Shown in pieces: positions 54,518-63,262 of a stretch of DNA of 64,000 nucleotides. Every line of letters starts with the position of its first letter. Position 1 is the stretch's first letter. The notes beneath the pieces were generated by a model. The model made no database searches. It saw only the letters and a list, made by a program, of their open reading frames with translations, and was not told the origin of the DNA. The position numbers and the translations under genes were made by a program. Source of the stretch: Myxococcales bacterium. Its GTDB lineage: Bacteria; Myxococcota_A; Polyangia; Polyangiales; Ga0077539. The stretch is from assembly GCA_016792845.1 (NCBI GenBank), contig JAEUKH010000028.1:124001-188000 (forward strand), written 5' to 3'.

Positions 54518-56002
54518 CTACGGTCGCTCGCACCACGCGGGCACGAGCGGCGCGACCACCGCGTTGAGCCTGTCGCGCGGGTTCGCGCGCTCGAGCTCGG
54601 CCGCAAGGTTGACCCCCGCGACGCAGCGCCGCAGGAGGCACGCGCCGGGCACCCGCCCCATCGCCCGAGGCGCCACGAGGCTCGCCCGCGCCGCGCTCAC
54701 CACCGCGGGGGCGCAGCGCTCGACCAGCATCGCCGCGGCGACGAGACGGGCGTCGCCGCACGCGGCGAGCACCTGGTCGCGGTTCGCGTGCACGCACCCC
54801 CGCACCGAGACCGGAGCCTCTTCGGGCGCCGCGAACACCCCGAGCGCGGCCGCCGCTTCGAGGCCCGGGTCGCGGGCGCCGTGCGCCATGCGGAGCGCGT
54901 CGATGTAGGTGATCGCGCGGGCCATCCGGTCGGTGAAGCGCGCCGCGGTGTTGAGCGCGGCGGTCACGGCGAGGCGCGCGAGCGCCGGGTCAGCCGAGCG
55001 GCCGCTCAGCGCGATCAGGGCGCCGATGCGCCAGGGCGTGCAGTGCGCGGGCGAGGGCGTGTTCACCGCGCACTCGGTCGCCAGGGCGCGGAGCGTCGCC
55101 GCGGGCACAGCGCCCGCCGCGATGCGCGTGCCGACGAGGTGACCCCAGATCACGTCGGCCCCCTCGACGCCCGCGGCGGCGTCACCCCGGGCCCCGAGGT
55201 AGCGCGCGAAATCTTCGCCGAGTTGGGGCGGGGTGTTGTCGTGAAGCGCCGTCAGAAACCGCTGATCGAGGGCCTCGACGTGCCCCGGGCCCACGCCCCG
55301 GAGCGAGTGCCGCAGCGCCAGCGCGAGGCCCTGCCCGGTGAACACCGCGAAGCTCCACGCGGCGAGGGCGTCGGCGGTGCTGCCCGACAGGCCGCCCGGC
55401 AGCTCGATCCCGCGAAACACCGGCGGGTGCACCGGCGCGTCGGCCGCGAGCCCTGACGGGCGCTCGAGGGTCTCGGCGATCCAGGTCGAGAGCGGCGGCG
55501 CCGAGGCCGCGCAGGCCGAGAGGTCTCGGCCGTCAAGGGCCCGCATCGCCATCACCGCCGCGCCGGGCGCCGTGTAGAGGGCGCGGCACGACCGATCGGG
55601 CCCTGCGACGCCAGAGAGGGGCCATGCGGGGCCCGAGAGGCTGAAGACGGCCTGCGCTTCGTTCACGGGCCGCGACGCCACAGAGAGGCCCTCTACGGCC
55701 CGGCGAAGGGTCGCCACCTCGGCGCGGCCCAGCACGGCGCTCGTTCGCCAGAGGGGGCCGAGCGACCCGGCGGCTTCGGGCGACTGGGCGTCGGTGTCGA
55801 TGGCGAGCTGCCAGCGCCCGGCCTCTTCGTGGGCGTTGAAGGTGTAGGTGACCGCGAAATCGCCGACCGAGACGACGCCGAGGCGGCGCGCGATGGGGGC
55901 CTCGGCGCCGGCGTCTCCGCTGCGGGCCGCGGCCGAGGGCCCCTGCCGACAGGCCCCGATCAGCGCGAACGCTGCGCCGAGACGAGCACCGCGCGGGCCC
56001 AC
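54518..56002 (-). CDS. Putative lipoprotein of unknown function
   Basis: 494 residues. GTG start giving a short signal peptide with lipobox ALIGAC, Cys near residue 18. The mature chain has few Cys and is Ala-rich and helical, with no recognised domain. Recognisable blocks are VSVGDFAVTYTFNAHEEAG near 45, ATECAVNTPSPAHCTPWR near 305, and CLLRRC near the end. I do not know the family. The gene begins inside the 3' end of the upstream methyltransferase (43-base overlap in another frame). thyX follows 45 bases downstream. Confidence 0.6.
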   Translation of the reverse strand: MGPRGARLGAAFALIGACRQGPSAAARSGDAGAEAPIARRLGVVSVGDFAVTYTFNAHEEAGRWQLAIDTDAQSPEAAGSLGPLWRTSAVLGRAEVATLRRAVEGLSVASRPVNEAQAVFSLSGPAWPLSGVAGPDRSCRALYTAPGAAVMAMRALDGRDLSACAASAPPLSTWIAETLERPSGLAADAPVHPPVFRGIELPGGLSGSTADALAAWSFAVFTGQGLALALRHSLRGVGPGHVEALDQRFLTALHDNTPPQLGEDFARYLGARGDAAAGVEGADVIWGHLVGTRIAAGAVPAATLRALATECAVNTPSPAHCTPWRIGALIALSGRSADPALARLAVTAALNTAARFTDRMARAITYIDALRMAHGARDPGLEAAAALGVFAAPEEAPVSVRGCVHANRDQVLAACGDARLVAAAMLVERCAPAVVSAARASLVAPRAMGRVPGACLLRRCVAGVNLAAELERANPRDRLNAVVAPLVPAWCERP

Positions 56003-56673
56003 GCGTCTGAAAACGCCCCTTCGCGGACCCGGAGCGAGAACCCGCGGCGGGTGAACAGCTTGACGATCGAGGGCCATCGAAACGACGCATAATACATCAC
56101 AAAGCGAGGGCTCCAGACGAGATTCCGCAGGCGCATCGCCGCGTCGAAGGCCGCCACCCGGCACCACGCCGCCGAGCCGAGCGGCGCGGGCCGCGCGGTC
56201 ACGAACACGAAGCGCCCCCCCGGGCGGAGCGCCCGAAACACCCCGTCGACGACGGCCTCCTGGTCGACCGTGGTGAAGTGCCCGAAGGCGCCCGCCGACA
56301 CCACGAGGTCGAACTGCTCGCGGTATTCGAGGCGCGTCGCGTCGCCGTGGGTGAGGGCCACCGATCGGCCCGCGTCGCCGAGGCGCCTGCGACACTGCGC
56401 GAGCATGGCGCGCGACAGGTCGACCCCTTCGAGGTGCCCCTCGACGCGCCCGAGCATGCCCTCCAAGAGCGCCCCGGTGCCGCAGCAGAGGTCGAGGGCG
56501 TCTCGCACAGGGTGGCCCCGCAGGGCCTCGTCGACGAGCCTCGTGGCCACCGCCTCGGGCGTGCGAAAGGGCGTGTGATCGAAGGTCGGCGCGAGCAGGT
56601 CGTAGCCCCCCTCGACGCTCGACAAGGCCTGGCGCGCGAGGTCCAGAAAGCGCGGACCGTGAGGGCCGTACAT
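55960..56673 (-). CDS. SAM-dependent methyltransferase
   Basis: 237 residues. Motif I DALDLCCGTGALLEGMLG near residue 58, then GVDLSRAMLAQCRRRLGD, FDLVVSAGAFGHF and LRPGGRFVFVTARP. Typical small Methyltransf_25-like protein; the substrate is unknown. It starts directly after the PP2C-like stop and overlaps the next gene, so it belongs to the rel-PP2C-lipoprotein-thyX operon. It has an extra C-terminal FSLRVREGAFSD-type segment. Confidence 0.82.
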   Translation of the reverse strand: MYGPHGPRFLDLARQALSSVEGGYDLLAPTFDHTPFRTPEAVATRLVDEALRGHPVRDALDLCCGTGALLEGMLGRVEGHLEGVDLSRAMLAQCRRRLGDAGRSVALTHGDATRLEYREQFDLVVSAGAFGHFTTVDQEAVVDGVFRALRPGGRFVFVTARPAPLGSAAWCRVAAFDAAMRLRNLVWSPRFVMYYASFRWPSIVKLFTRRGFSLRVREGAFSDAWARAVLVSAQRSR

Positions 56674-57312
56674 TCAGCCCACCCGCATGACCACGAGGCC
56701 CACCCCGATGCCGGCGGTGCGGCACGGGCCGAGGGCGGCCTCGCAGAGCTCGCTCGCGCGGGCGGCGGGTCGCTGGGCCAGCATCGTCGCGATGGCGCCG
56801 ATCGAGCGCATGCCGAAGGCGTCGCGGCTGCCGAACACCAACAGGTCGCCCTGGAGCAGCCGGTCGGTCGAGAGGAGCATCCCCCCGCGCGAGACCCCGG
56901 GGGTGCGCTGCGGGTTGTTCAAGAGGCGCTTGGGCTCGCCGCCGCGGGCGCGGTAGATGCGCATCCCGGCCGAGATGGTGAGGTGCACCTGCTCGCCTTG
57001 GGTGACCACGCCGACGAGTTGGGCGTCGAGGTTGAGGTTCGGCTCGACGAGGGCGCCCCGCAGCCGGCTGATGGCCTGCGCGGCCGCGCCGGTGGCCCGT
57101 TGCAGCCCGCCGTTGATGCCCTTCTGCTCTTGCAGCGCGGGGAAGAAGCCCCGACGCACGGCCTCATTCACCGTCGACCAGAGCCGCGGCGGCGAGAGCG
57201 GGGCCACCACACAGAAGGCGTGGCCGTCGGGGCCTGCGAGGGCGAGGTCGCGGGTGATCTGAGCCGTGCGAACCCGTGCGAGGGAGGTGCCTAGCGCAAC
57301 TTCGAGGGCCAT
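56674..57312 (-). CDS. Probable PP2C-like/SpoIIE-like phosphatase domain protein
   Basis: 212 residues. The pattern is PP2C-like: a VEPNLNLDAQLVGVVTQGEQVHLT core, then SAGMRIYRAR and the acidic loop GDLLVFGSRDAFGMRSIG near 160. N-terminal VRTAQITRDLALAGPDG also fits. The usual metal-ligand Asp sites of PP2C are incomplete, so it may be an atypical or inactive member. A role in stress signalling next to rel is plausible but not shown. It begins 12 bases after the rel stop. Confidence 0.5.
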   Translation of the reverse strand: MALEVALGTSLARVRTAQITRDLALAGPDGHAFCVVAPLSPPRLWSTVNEAVRRGFFPALQEQKGINGGLQRATGAAAQAISRLRGALVEPNLNLDAQLVGVVTQGEQVHLTISAGMRIYRARGGEPKRLLNNPQRTPGVSRGGMLLSTDRLLQGDLLVFGSRDAFGMRSIGAIATMLAQRPAARASELCEAALGPCRTAGIGVGLVVMRVG

Positions 57313-57324
57313 CAACGTCGGAGG

Positions 57325-59499
57325 TTATACCCGTTCGACGGAGAGCACACCCTTCACCTTCTGCAGCGCCCGAATGACGTTCTTCAGCGACGAGAGGTCG
57401 GTGGCGGTGAAGGTGAAGAGGTTGATCGCGCGGTCGCCCTCGGCGGTGCGACAGTTGGCCTCGTCGATGTTGACCTCGCACTTCGAGAAGGTCGAGCCCA
57501 CCTCGGCCAGGATGCCCGGTCGGTTGGCGGTGATGACCCGCAGCACCACGGGCCGCGCCACCTTTGCGCCGCTCGACCAGCTCACGTTGAGCTTGCGCTC
57601 GGGGTCGATGTCGAGCCCCTTGTCGCACTGACGGCGGTGCACCGTGACGCCCCGGCCCCGCGAGATGAAGCCGACGATCTCGTCGCCCGGCAAGGGGCTG
57701 CAACACCGCGCGAAGCGCACGAGGATGTCGCTCTCGCCCGAGACCAGGATGCCCGCGGTGTCGCGCCCGGTGACCTTGCGGATCACCTTCTCGACGGCGC
57801 CCTCTTTGATCTCGCTCGGCGGCTTCTCTTCGGGCGGCGCGAGCACCGCGACCACCTCGCTCGCGTCGACCTTGCCGTATCCCACTTGGACGAGCAGGTC
57901 TTCCACCGAGTGGAGCTTCAGGTGCTCGACCACCCGGGTCATCGCGCCCTGCTTGATGGCCTTCGCGTACGAGAGGCTCGCGCCGTGCAGGGCCCGCTCA
58001 AGGAGCTCTCGGCCCAGGCGCAGCGAGCGGTCGCGCTGCTCGATGCGGAGGTAGGCCCTGATCTTCGACCGCGCCTTCGAGGTGACGGCGTGCTCGAGCC
58101 AGTCTTTGGTGGGGTGCTTGTTCGAGTCGGTGATGATGTCGACGACGTCGCCCGAGCGGAGCTGCGAGCGCAGCGGCACGATGGCGCCGTTCACCCGCGC
58201 GCCGGCGCAGTGGTCGCCGACGTCGGAGTGAATGGCGTACGCGAAATCGATGGGCGTCGCCTTTCGCGGGAAGGCGCGCACGTCACCCTTGGGCGTAAAG
58301 ACGTAGACCTCGTCTTGAAAGAGGTCGACCCTGACGCTCTCAAGGAACTCCTGCGGGTCGCGCAGCTCTTTTTGCCACTGCATCAGCTCGCGGAGCCAAT
58401 GAAAGCGCTGGGCGTCGCGGTGGTCGATGGGGGCCCCCGCGTCGGCGCCACGACCGCGCTCTTTGTACTTCCAGTGGGCGGCGATGCCGAGCTCGGCCAC
58501 GCGGTGCATCTCGCGGGTGCGGATCTGCACCTCCATGCGCTCGCGCTCTTTGCCGATCACCGTGGTGTGGAGCGACTGGTACCCGTTCGGCTTCGGCAGC
58601 GCGATGTAGTCTTTGAAGCGCCCGGGGATGGGCGTAAACATCCCGTGAACGACCCCCAACGCGGCGTAGCAGTCTGACACGCTCTCGACCACCGCGCGAA
58701 ACGCGATGACGTCGTAGACCTGCTCGAACTCGCAAGCCCCGGCCTGCATCTTTCGCCACACCGAGTAGAGGTGCTTCACCCGCCCCTTGACCTCAACGGC
58801 AAAGCCCGCCTCCGACAGCCTCCCCGTGAGGAAGGCCGTCGTGCGCTCGATGTAACCCTCGCGCTGCTTGATCAGCTCGGCGGTCTTCTCGGTCAGCAGC
58901 TTGAACCCGTCGGGCTCGAGGTGCTTGAACGCCAGGTCTTCGAGCTCAGACTTCATCCATGCCATGCCGAGGCGGTTGGCCAAGGGGGCGAAGATGTCGA
59001 GGGTCTCGCGGGCGATGCGCTCGCGCGAGTCGGGGCTCATGTGCTCGAGGGTGCGCATGTTGTCGAGGCGGTCGGCGAGCTTCACCAGGAGCACCCTGAT
59101 GTCTTTCGCCATGTGCAAGAGCATCTTGCGGAAGCTCTCGGCCTGACGATCCTCCTTCGAGCTGAAGTTGAACTTGTTCAGCTTCGTGACCCCGTCGACG
59201 AGGAAGGCCACCTCGTCGCCGAACTCGCGCGCCACGTCGTCGAGGGTGGCCTTGGTGTCTTCGACGGTGTCGTGCAAGAGCGCCGCGCAGAGCGACGCCG
59301 TGTCGAGCTTCATCTCGGCGATGACGTTGGCCACCGACACCGGGTGCGTGAAGTACGGCTCGCCCGACTTTCGCTTCTGCCCGGTGTGATGATGATCACC
59401 GAAGAGATAGGCCTTTCGGATCAGGTCGGTGTCGGCCTCGGGGTGATACGCCGTCACCCTCGCCACGAGAGCATCGAGGGCCTGCGCTTGCATCTGCAT
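57325..59499 (-). CDS. spoT: Bifunctional (p)ppGpp synthetase/hydrolase, Rel/SpoT family
   Basis: 724 residues. The N-terminal HD hydrolase domain has TGQKRKSGEPYFTHPVSVA and HDTVED. In the synthetase region, RFKDYIALPKPNGYQSLHTT follows VIAFRAVVESVSDCYAALG. The RFKD triplet is the R-x-K-D type found in bifunctional Rel/SpoT, not the E-x-D-D of monofunctional RelA. TGS (YVFTPKGDVRAFPRKAT near 405) and a C-terminal ACT domain (VVLRVITANRPGILAEVGST) are present. The start is ATG 59499, eight bases after GAAGAGG; ATG 59520 is a longer alternative. First gene of a probable five-gene operon ending in thyX. Confidence 0.95.
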   Translation of the reverse strand: MQMQAQALDALVARVTAYHPEADTDLIRKAYLFGDHHHTGQKRKSGEPYFTHPVSVANVIAEMKLDTASLCAALLHDTVEDTKATLDDVAREFGDEVAFLVDGVTKLNKFNFSSKEDRQAESFRKMLLHMAKDIRVLLVKLADRLDNMRTLEHMSPDSRERIARETLDIFAPLANRLGMAWMKSELEDLAFKHLEPDGFKLLTEKTAELIKQREGYIERTTAFLTGRLSEAGFAVEVKGRVKHLYSVWRKMQAGACEFEQVYDVIAFRAVVESVSDCYAALGVVHGMFTPIPGRFKDYIALPKPNGYQSLHTTVIGKERERMEVQIRTREMHRVAELGIAAHWKYKERGRGADAGAPIDHRDAQRFHWLRELMQWQKELRDPQEFLESVRVDLFQDEVYVFTPKGDVRAFPRKATPIDFAYAIHSDVGDHCAGARVNGAIVPLRSQLRSGDVVDIITDSNKHPTKDWLEHAVTSKARSKIRAYLRIEQRDRSLRLGRELLERALHGASLSYAKAIKQGAMTRVVEHLKLHSVEDLLVQVGYGKVDASEVVAVLAPPEEKPPSEIKEGAVEKVIRKVTGRDTAGILVSGESDILVRFARCCSPLPGDEIVGFISRGRGVTVHRRQCDKGLDIDPERKLNVSWSSGAKVARPVVLRVITANRPGILAEVGSTFSKCEVNIDEANCRTAEGDRAINLFTFTATDLSSLKNVIRALQKVKGVLSVERV

Positions 59500-59611
59500 G
59501 ACCAAAACCTCTTCTCTCATGGAGTATGCCTTCTCTGTCGCGAGAGCAACGATTGCGTTCGGGCTTGCCGAAGCTTGGCCAGAGTGGCAATGCCCACGAC
59601 GCGCCGTGGGT

Positions 59612-60010
59612 GTGATCGATTCGATTCGGCTTCGCGTTGCGGCCCTCTCGCCGAGGGCGCGGCGGCTCATTTCGGCCCTCGTCGCCGTGGGGGGCGTGGT
59701 CTTGGTGGGCCAGGTGCTCGCGCCTGAGACGCCCCGCGAGGTGCCGGTCGAGGTGCGCGCGGGCGCGTGGCGGGGCAGCCGCGTCGAGGGCGTGCGGGTG
59801 CGCTTTCGGCGGCGCGGCGAGGTGATCCGCGAGCTGAGCTTCGTCGAGGGCGTGGCGGGCCGGGGGTGGGCGGCGACGGTGCATCTTCCGCTGGTGAGGG
59901 TAGACACCGAAGTCGAGCTGACCAGTCAGGGGCGGGTGTATTCTCGCGCGGGCGTGCTCGAACCCCGCGCGGGCGAGATCGCGGTGATCGAGGCCCCGTC
60001 GGGCCCCTGA
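59612..60010 (+). CDS. Small membrane-anchored hypothetical protein
   Basis: 132 residues. One N-terminal membrane helix (about 18-38, LISALVAVGGVVLVGQVL) follows a basic cytoplasmic stub. It is followed by a beta-rich domain of about 90 residues (VRVRFRRRGEVIRELSF, VEGVAGRGWAATVHLPL). No family recognised. GTG 59612 is chosen (GTG 59606 is also possible); the frame is open further upstream, but that part crosses the divergent rel start and reads less like coding. Confidence 0.45.
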   Translation: MIDSIRLRVAALSPRARRLISALVAVGGVVLVGQVLAPETPREVPVEVRAGAWRGSRVEGVRVRFRRRGEVIRELSFVEGVAGRGWAATVHLPLVRVDTEVELTSQGRVYSRAGVLEPRAGEIAVIEAPSGP

Positions 60011-60109
60011 GGGCTCGGCGCCCCCTTGCGTGACCCGCGGCGGTGTTGGTAAGGGCGGCCCCTGCGGAGCAACGCGCAGCGCAACGCTTCGCCGAGGAGT
60101 CTACAGGTT

Positions 60110-61036
60110 GTGATCGTTCAGTCTTCGCAGGCCTCGCGGGTGCTCGTGCTTCGTGCGGGGCGTGGTGAGGCGCTCCAGGAGTCTCTGGTCGCGCTGATGA
60201 AAGAGCAGTCGGCCCGCACCGCCACCGTGGTGGCCGGTCACGGGGCCCTCCAGAGCGTGACCTTCGACAGCTACGACCCCCGGGGGCGCGCCTTCGGTGA
60301 CGCCCGCACCTTCGCGGGAGCCGTCGAATTGTTAAGTGTTTCCGGTCACTTGATGATGCGTGGGAGCGAGATCGACTCCTTCCTGCATGTGACCGTGGCG
60401 CGCGACAGCGGCAACGGCGTCGAGGTGGTCGGCGGTCGGCTCATCGAGGCGCCGGTGGTCGCGGTCGAGCTCACGGTGATGGTGCACGATGACCTCCATC
60501 TCGAGCGCGTGGGCGACGCCGCCACGGGGGTCGACGCGTTTCGTGCCGGCGACCGCCGCGGCGCCGAGTCGCCCCGTGCCCGCGAGCCCTCGCGCGAGCG
60601 CGAGCCCGTGGTGGTCACGACCCGCGAGCGCGAGCCCGTGGTGGTCAAAGAGCCGGCGAAGGAGCCCGCGAGAGAGCCTGTGCGCGAGACCGTGCGCCCG
60701 CGCAGCCCGGCCGTGACGGTGCCCGCGCCGAGCGTGACGCCTCCGACGGGGCGGCTCTCGCTCGCCGACGCGGCCAAGGCGCTTGAGAGCATGCCGGCCC
60801 GCCGCGAGGCCCCCGAAGATGACCTCGACGATGTGGTCGAGGTGCAGAACGGCGACTTCATGCTTCACCCGACCTTCGGCGAGGTGATCGTGATTCGTGA
60901 GATCGAGCCCGGCACCGTCGACATCAAGATCGTGTCGAACGGCAGCTTCCGTCGCATCAAGTTCGACGTCTTCGAGGTGACCGCGCGCGGCGAGAAAGAC
61001 GGCCACCGGATCTGGCAGCTCAAGCCCCGTCGCTGA
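60110..61036 (+). CDS. PCC/DUF296-domain protein with C-terminal extension
   Basis: 308 residues. Residues about 9-130 form a PCC (DUF296) domain: GRGEALQESLVALMKEQ, TATVVAGHGALQSV, GAVELLSVSGHLMMRG and GRLIEAPVVAVELTVMV. That fold binds DNA or nucleotide-like ligands in plants and bacteria. A Pro/Arg/Glu linker follows (about 150-230). A small C-terminal domain of about 65 residues (DLDDVVEVQNGDFMLHPTFGEV, FRRIKFDVFEVTARG) is not recognised. GTG start after AGGAG. Cytoplasmic. It overlaps recO by 17 bases, convergently. Confidence 0.78.
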   Translation: MIVQSSQASRVLVLRAGRGEALQESLVALMKEQSARTATVVAGHGALQSVTFDSYDPRGRAFGDARTFAGAVELLSVSGHLMMRGSEIDSFLHVTVARDSGNGVEVVGGRLIEAPVVAVELTVMVHDDLHLERVGDAATGVDAFRAGDRRGAESPRAREPSREREPVVVTTREREPVVVKEPAKEPAREPVRETVRPRSPAVTVPAPSVTPPTGRLSLADAAKALESMPARREAPEDDLDDVVEVQNGDFMLHPTFGEVIVIREIEPGTVDIKIVSNGSFRRIKFDVFEVTARGEKDGHRIWQLKPRR

Positions 61037-61748
61037 CGATCAACGGGCGGCTCCGCGCGAGGGCCTCGGCCGCCGCCGCGTTGACGCCGCCCAAAAGGGC
61101 CGCCGCGAGATCGTAGTGCGCGGGCCCGATGGCGCCGCCTGCACCGCGGAGGAGCGCGTCGAGGGCCGCGCGCTGCGAGGCCGTCATGCGAAACCCGCCG
61201 CCCCCGCAGCTTCGGCAGACCACGCCGCCGGCGTCGGCGGCGAGGGTGACCGTCACGCCCGCGGGGGCAGGGCGGTCACACCGAGCGCAGCGGTCGAGCA
61301 CGGCCCCGTGTCCGGTGACGTCGAGCGCCTCGAACACAAAGCGAACGGTCGCGGCGAGGGCGTCGGCGTCGGGTGCCGAGAGGGTCTCGTAGAGCTCCAG
61401 CAGGAGCGCGAAGAGCACCCGCTGCGAGGGCGCCGGGCCCGCGACGGCCGCGATCACCCCGGTGCAGGCGAGCGCGGCGCTCTGAGGCCCCAGGCGCTTC
61501 GAGAGGCCGGGCCAGCCTTGAAGGCACTGGGCGTCTTCGAGGCGCGCCCCCGCACGAGATTCGCTCCAGCCGAGGTCGTAGAGGCAGAGCGGCGAGAGGC
61601 CTGCGGTGAAGCGGCGCTGCGAGCGCTGCCCCGAAGGCGCCAGGGCCTCAAGACAGACATCGTTTTCGAGGAGGAGGGTGACCTTGAGGTCGTGCTCGCG
61701 GAAGGCCGCGCGGCGAAGCACCAAGGCCCGCGCCCGAAAGACGCTCAC
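61020..61748 (-). CDS. recO: DNA repair protein RecO
   Basis: 242 residues. Short N-terminal OB-fold (RALVLRRAAFREHDLKVTLL), central helical domain, and a zinc module CARC near residue 159 with CRSCGG near 182. RecO mediates RecA loading and annealing in RecF-pathway repair. Length fits the family. The GTG start overlaps the stop of the RodZ-like gene (GTGA), which supports co-transcription. Confidence 0.9.
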   Translation of the reverse strand: MSVFRARALVLRRAAFREHDLKVTLLLENDVCLEALAPSGQRSQRRFTAGLSPLCLYDLGWSESRAGARLEDAQCLQGWPGLSKRLGPQSAALACTGVIAAVAGPAPSQRVLFALLLELYETLSAPDADALAATVRFVFEALDVTGHGAVLDRCARCDRPAPAGVTVTLAADAGGVVCRSCGGGGFRMTASQRAALDALLRGAGGAIGPAHYDLAAALLGGVNAAAAEALARSRPLIVSDGA

Positions 61749-62179
61749 CCCGAGAGGGTCGACGAAACCGAGGCCGCACGCAACGACAGCTGCTCAGGCC
61801 GATCTTGCGTGCGCGGGCGCAAGAGGAACGACATCGCCAGCGTCGCCAAGATGCCAAACACCACCAGCGCGATGGCCAGGCCGAAGCGGCGGCCCCGGTC
61901 GGCCTCGCTCGCGGGCAGGCGCACCGGCACCGGCACCACCTCGCGGGCGCGGATCTCGACCGCGTAGCGCGCGAGCACCTCGTCGGTCGAGACGCCCAAG
62001 GCCCGCGCGTAGCTGCGCAGAAAGCCCTTCACAAAGGTCTCACCGGGGAGCGCGGTGTAGTCACCCGATTCGAGCTGCTCAAGCGACCCGAGCGGGATGC
62101 GCGTGGTGTCGGCGATCTCTTCGAGGCCGATGCCGCGCTGCTCGCGCTCGCGTCGTAGGTACGTGCCGATGGATTCCAC
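61745..62179 (-). CDS. RodZ-like helix-turn-helix membrane protein
   Basis: 144 residues. N-terminal HTH_25 domain (SIGTYLRREREQRGIGLEEIA, then LPGETFVKGFLRSYARALG) as in RodZ, a positively charged stretch, and one membrane helix (about 95-116, FGLAIALVVFGILATLAMSF). RodZ links MreB to cell-shape control, but this protein is much shorter and lacks the large periplasmic domain. Upstream is a Tgl/PilW-like lipoprotein gene, a pairing also known in gammaproteobacteria. GTG start. Confidence 0.82.
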   Translation of the reverse strand: MESIGTYLRREREQRGIGLEEIADTTRIPLGSLEQLESGDYTALPGETFVKGFLRSYARALGVSTDEVLARYAVEIRAREVVPVPVRLPASEADRGRRFGLAIALVVFGILATLAMSFLLRPRTQDRPEQLSLRAASVSSTLSG

Positions 62180-62243
62180 CCTCAGACCTCCGTGACCGTG
62201 GCACCGTGGCCCGGGCAGTGCGGTGGAGCCGTGCGCAGCACCC

Positions 62244-63134
62244 TCATGGGGCCACCGACCGGCTCAACGCCGCGCACTCCCGCCCGACGGGGGTGTCCGC
62301 AGCCAGCTCGATGCACCGCGCGAGGTCTTCGCGGGCGCGATCGGGTTGATGAAGTTCGATCTTGACCTTGGCGCGGTTCAGATAAACCTCTTGGATGCGG
62401 TCGCACCCAGGGGCCTGTACGGCCGCGGCGCGGTCAAGCGCCTCCAAAGCATGGGCAAGGTCATGGGCGCGGAGCCGGGCTTCGCCGAGGCGAGACCAAC
62501 CCACGCAGAAGTTCGGTTGAATGGCCACCGCGCGCTCAAGCGCAGTGACCGACTCGGAGACGCGCCCCGAGCGCATGAGGGCCTGGCCGAGGTTGCCCCA
62601 CGCAAGAAAGGGCGTCGTGTAGGTCAGCTCGGCCGTAACCTGCTGAAGCATCGGCACGGCCTCGGCGGCGCGGTCGGCGTTGATCAGCAGCACCCCGAGC
62701 GAGTTGCGCGCCTCGGCCAACGAAGCGCGCAGCGTCTCGTCTTGACCGACCCGGGCCTCGTAGAGCCGCACCGCCTCGCGCAGGTGACGCTCGGCTTCGG
62801 CGTGGCGATCGAGCGCCGCGTAGGCCTGCCCCAAGCACAACCGCGCCTCGGCGTTGGTCGGGTCACGCCGTACGGCGCGCTCCCATACGACCAAGGCGCC
62901 GGTGGGGTTGCCCTCTTGGGTGTAGGCGATGCCGAGGTTCACGTCTGAGATGGCCTGCTGGCGCGCCTCTTCGCTCACTCCGGCGGAGCAGGCCCATCCT
63001 GCGCCGGCGGCACCCATGACAACAACCGCGGCCAACGCCGCGCGCGTGATCGCCACCAGGGGTGTGACCCATCGAGAGGCCGCAGGGGCCACCCACATCG
63101 CACGACGCTCGGATCGAAGCAGTGGGTGACTCAC
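62244..63134 (-). CDS. TPR lipoprotein, Tgl/PilW-like
   Basis: 296 residues. An N-terminal signal region with lipobox AGAGWAC (Cys near 50), then five to six tetratricopeptide units (SDVNLGIAYTQEGNPTGAL, RLCLGQAYAALDRHAEAERHL, WGNLGQALMRSGRVSESVTAL). The architecture resembles Tgl/PilW, which assist secretin (PilQ) assembly for type IV pili. The evidence is only architecture plus the RodZ neighbour. GTG 63134 is preferred by GGAAGG 4 bases upstream; the signal peptide would be unusually long, so ATG at about 63098 remains possible. Confidence 0.72.
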   Translation of the reverse strand: MSHPLLRSERRAMWVAPAASRWVTPLVAITRAALAAVVVMGAAGAGWACSAGVSEEARQQAISDVNLGIAYTQEGNPTGALVVWERAVRRDPTNAEARLCLGQAYAALDRHAEAERHLREAVRLYEARVGQDETLRASLAEARNSLGVLLINADRAAEAVPMLQQVTAELTYTTPFLAWGNLGQALMRSGRVSESVTALERAVAIQPNFCVGWSRLGEARLRAHDLAHALEALDRAAAVQAPGCDRIQEVYLNRAKVKIELHQPDRAREDLARCIELAADTPVGRECAALSRSVAP

Positions 63135-63157
63135 GCGACCTTCCAAAGAGGGTCACC

Positions 63158-63186
63158 GTCTAACTGACCCGAGCCAGAGGGGTCAA
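63158..63186 (-). promoter_or_regulatory. Candidate sigma70 promoter for the TPR-rodZ-recO operon
   Basis: On the minus strand TTGACC (63186-63181), a 17-base spacer and TTAGAC (63163-63158) precede the GTG by about 23 bases. It is the best -35/-10 pair I see in the window. Prediction by eye. Confidence 0.5.
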
Positions 63187-63262
63187 CCCAGAAATTTGAC
63201 ACGCGACCCCCACCTGGGTCTTGACGCCGTGCCGCGGTCGGGCCTCGCCAACAGGGGCGACC

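Noticed and set aside
54518..56725. A single 735-residue protein in the lipoprotein frame
   Set aside because: The upstream third overlaps the intact methyltransferase in another frame and is Arg-rich. A GTG at 56002 with a lipobox gives a natural start.
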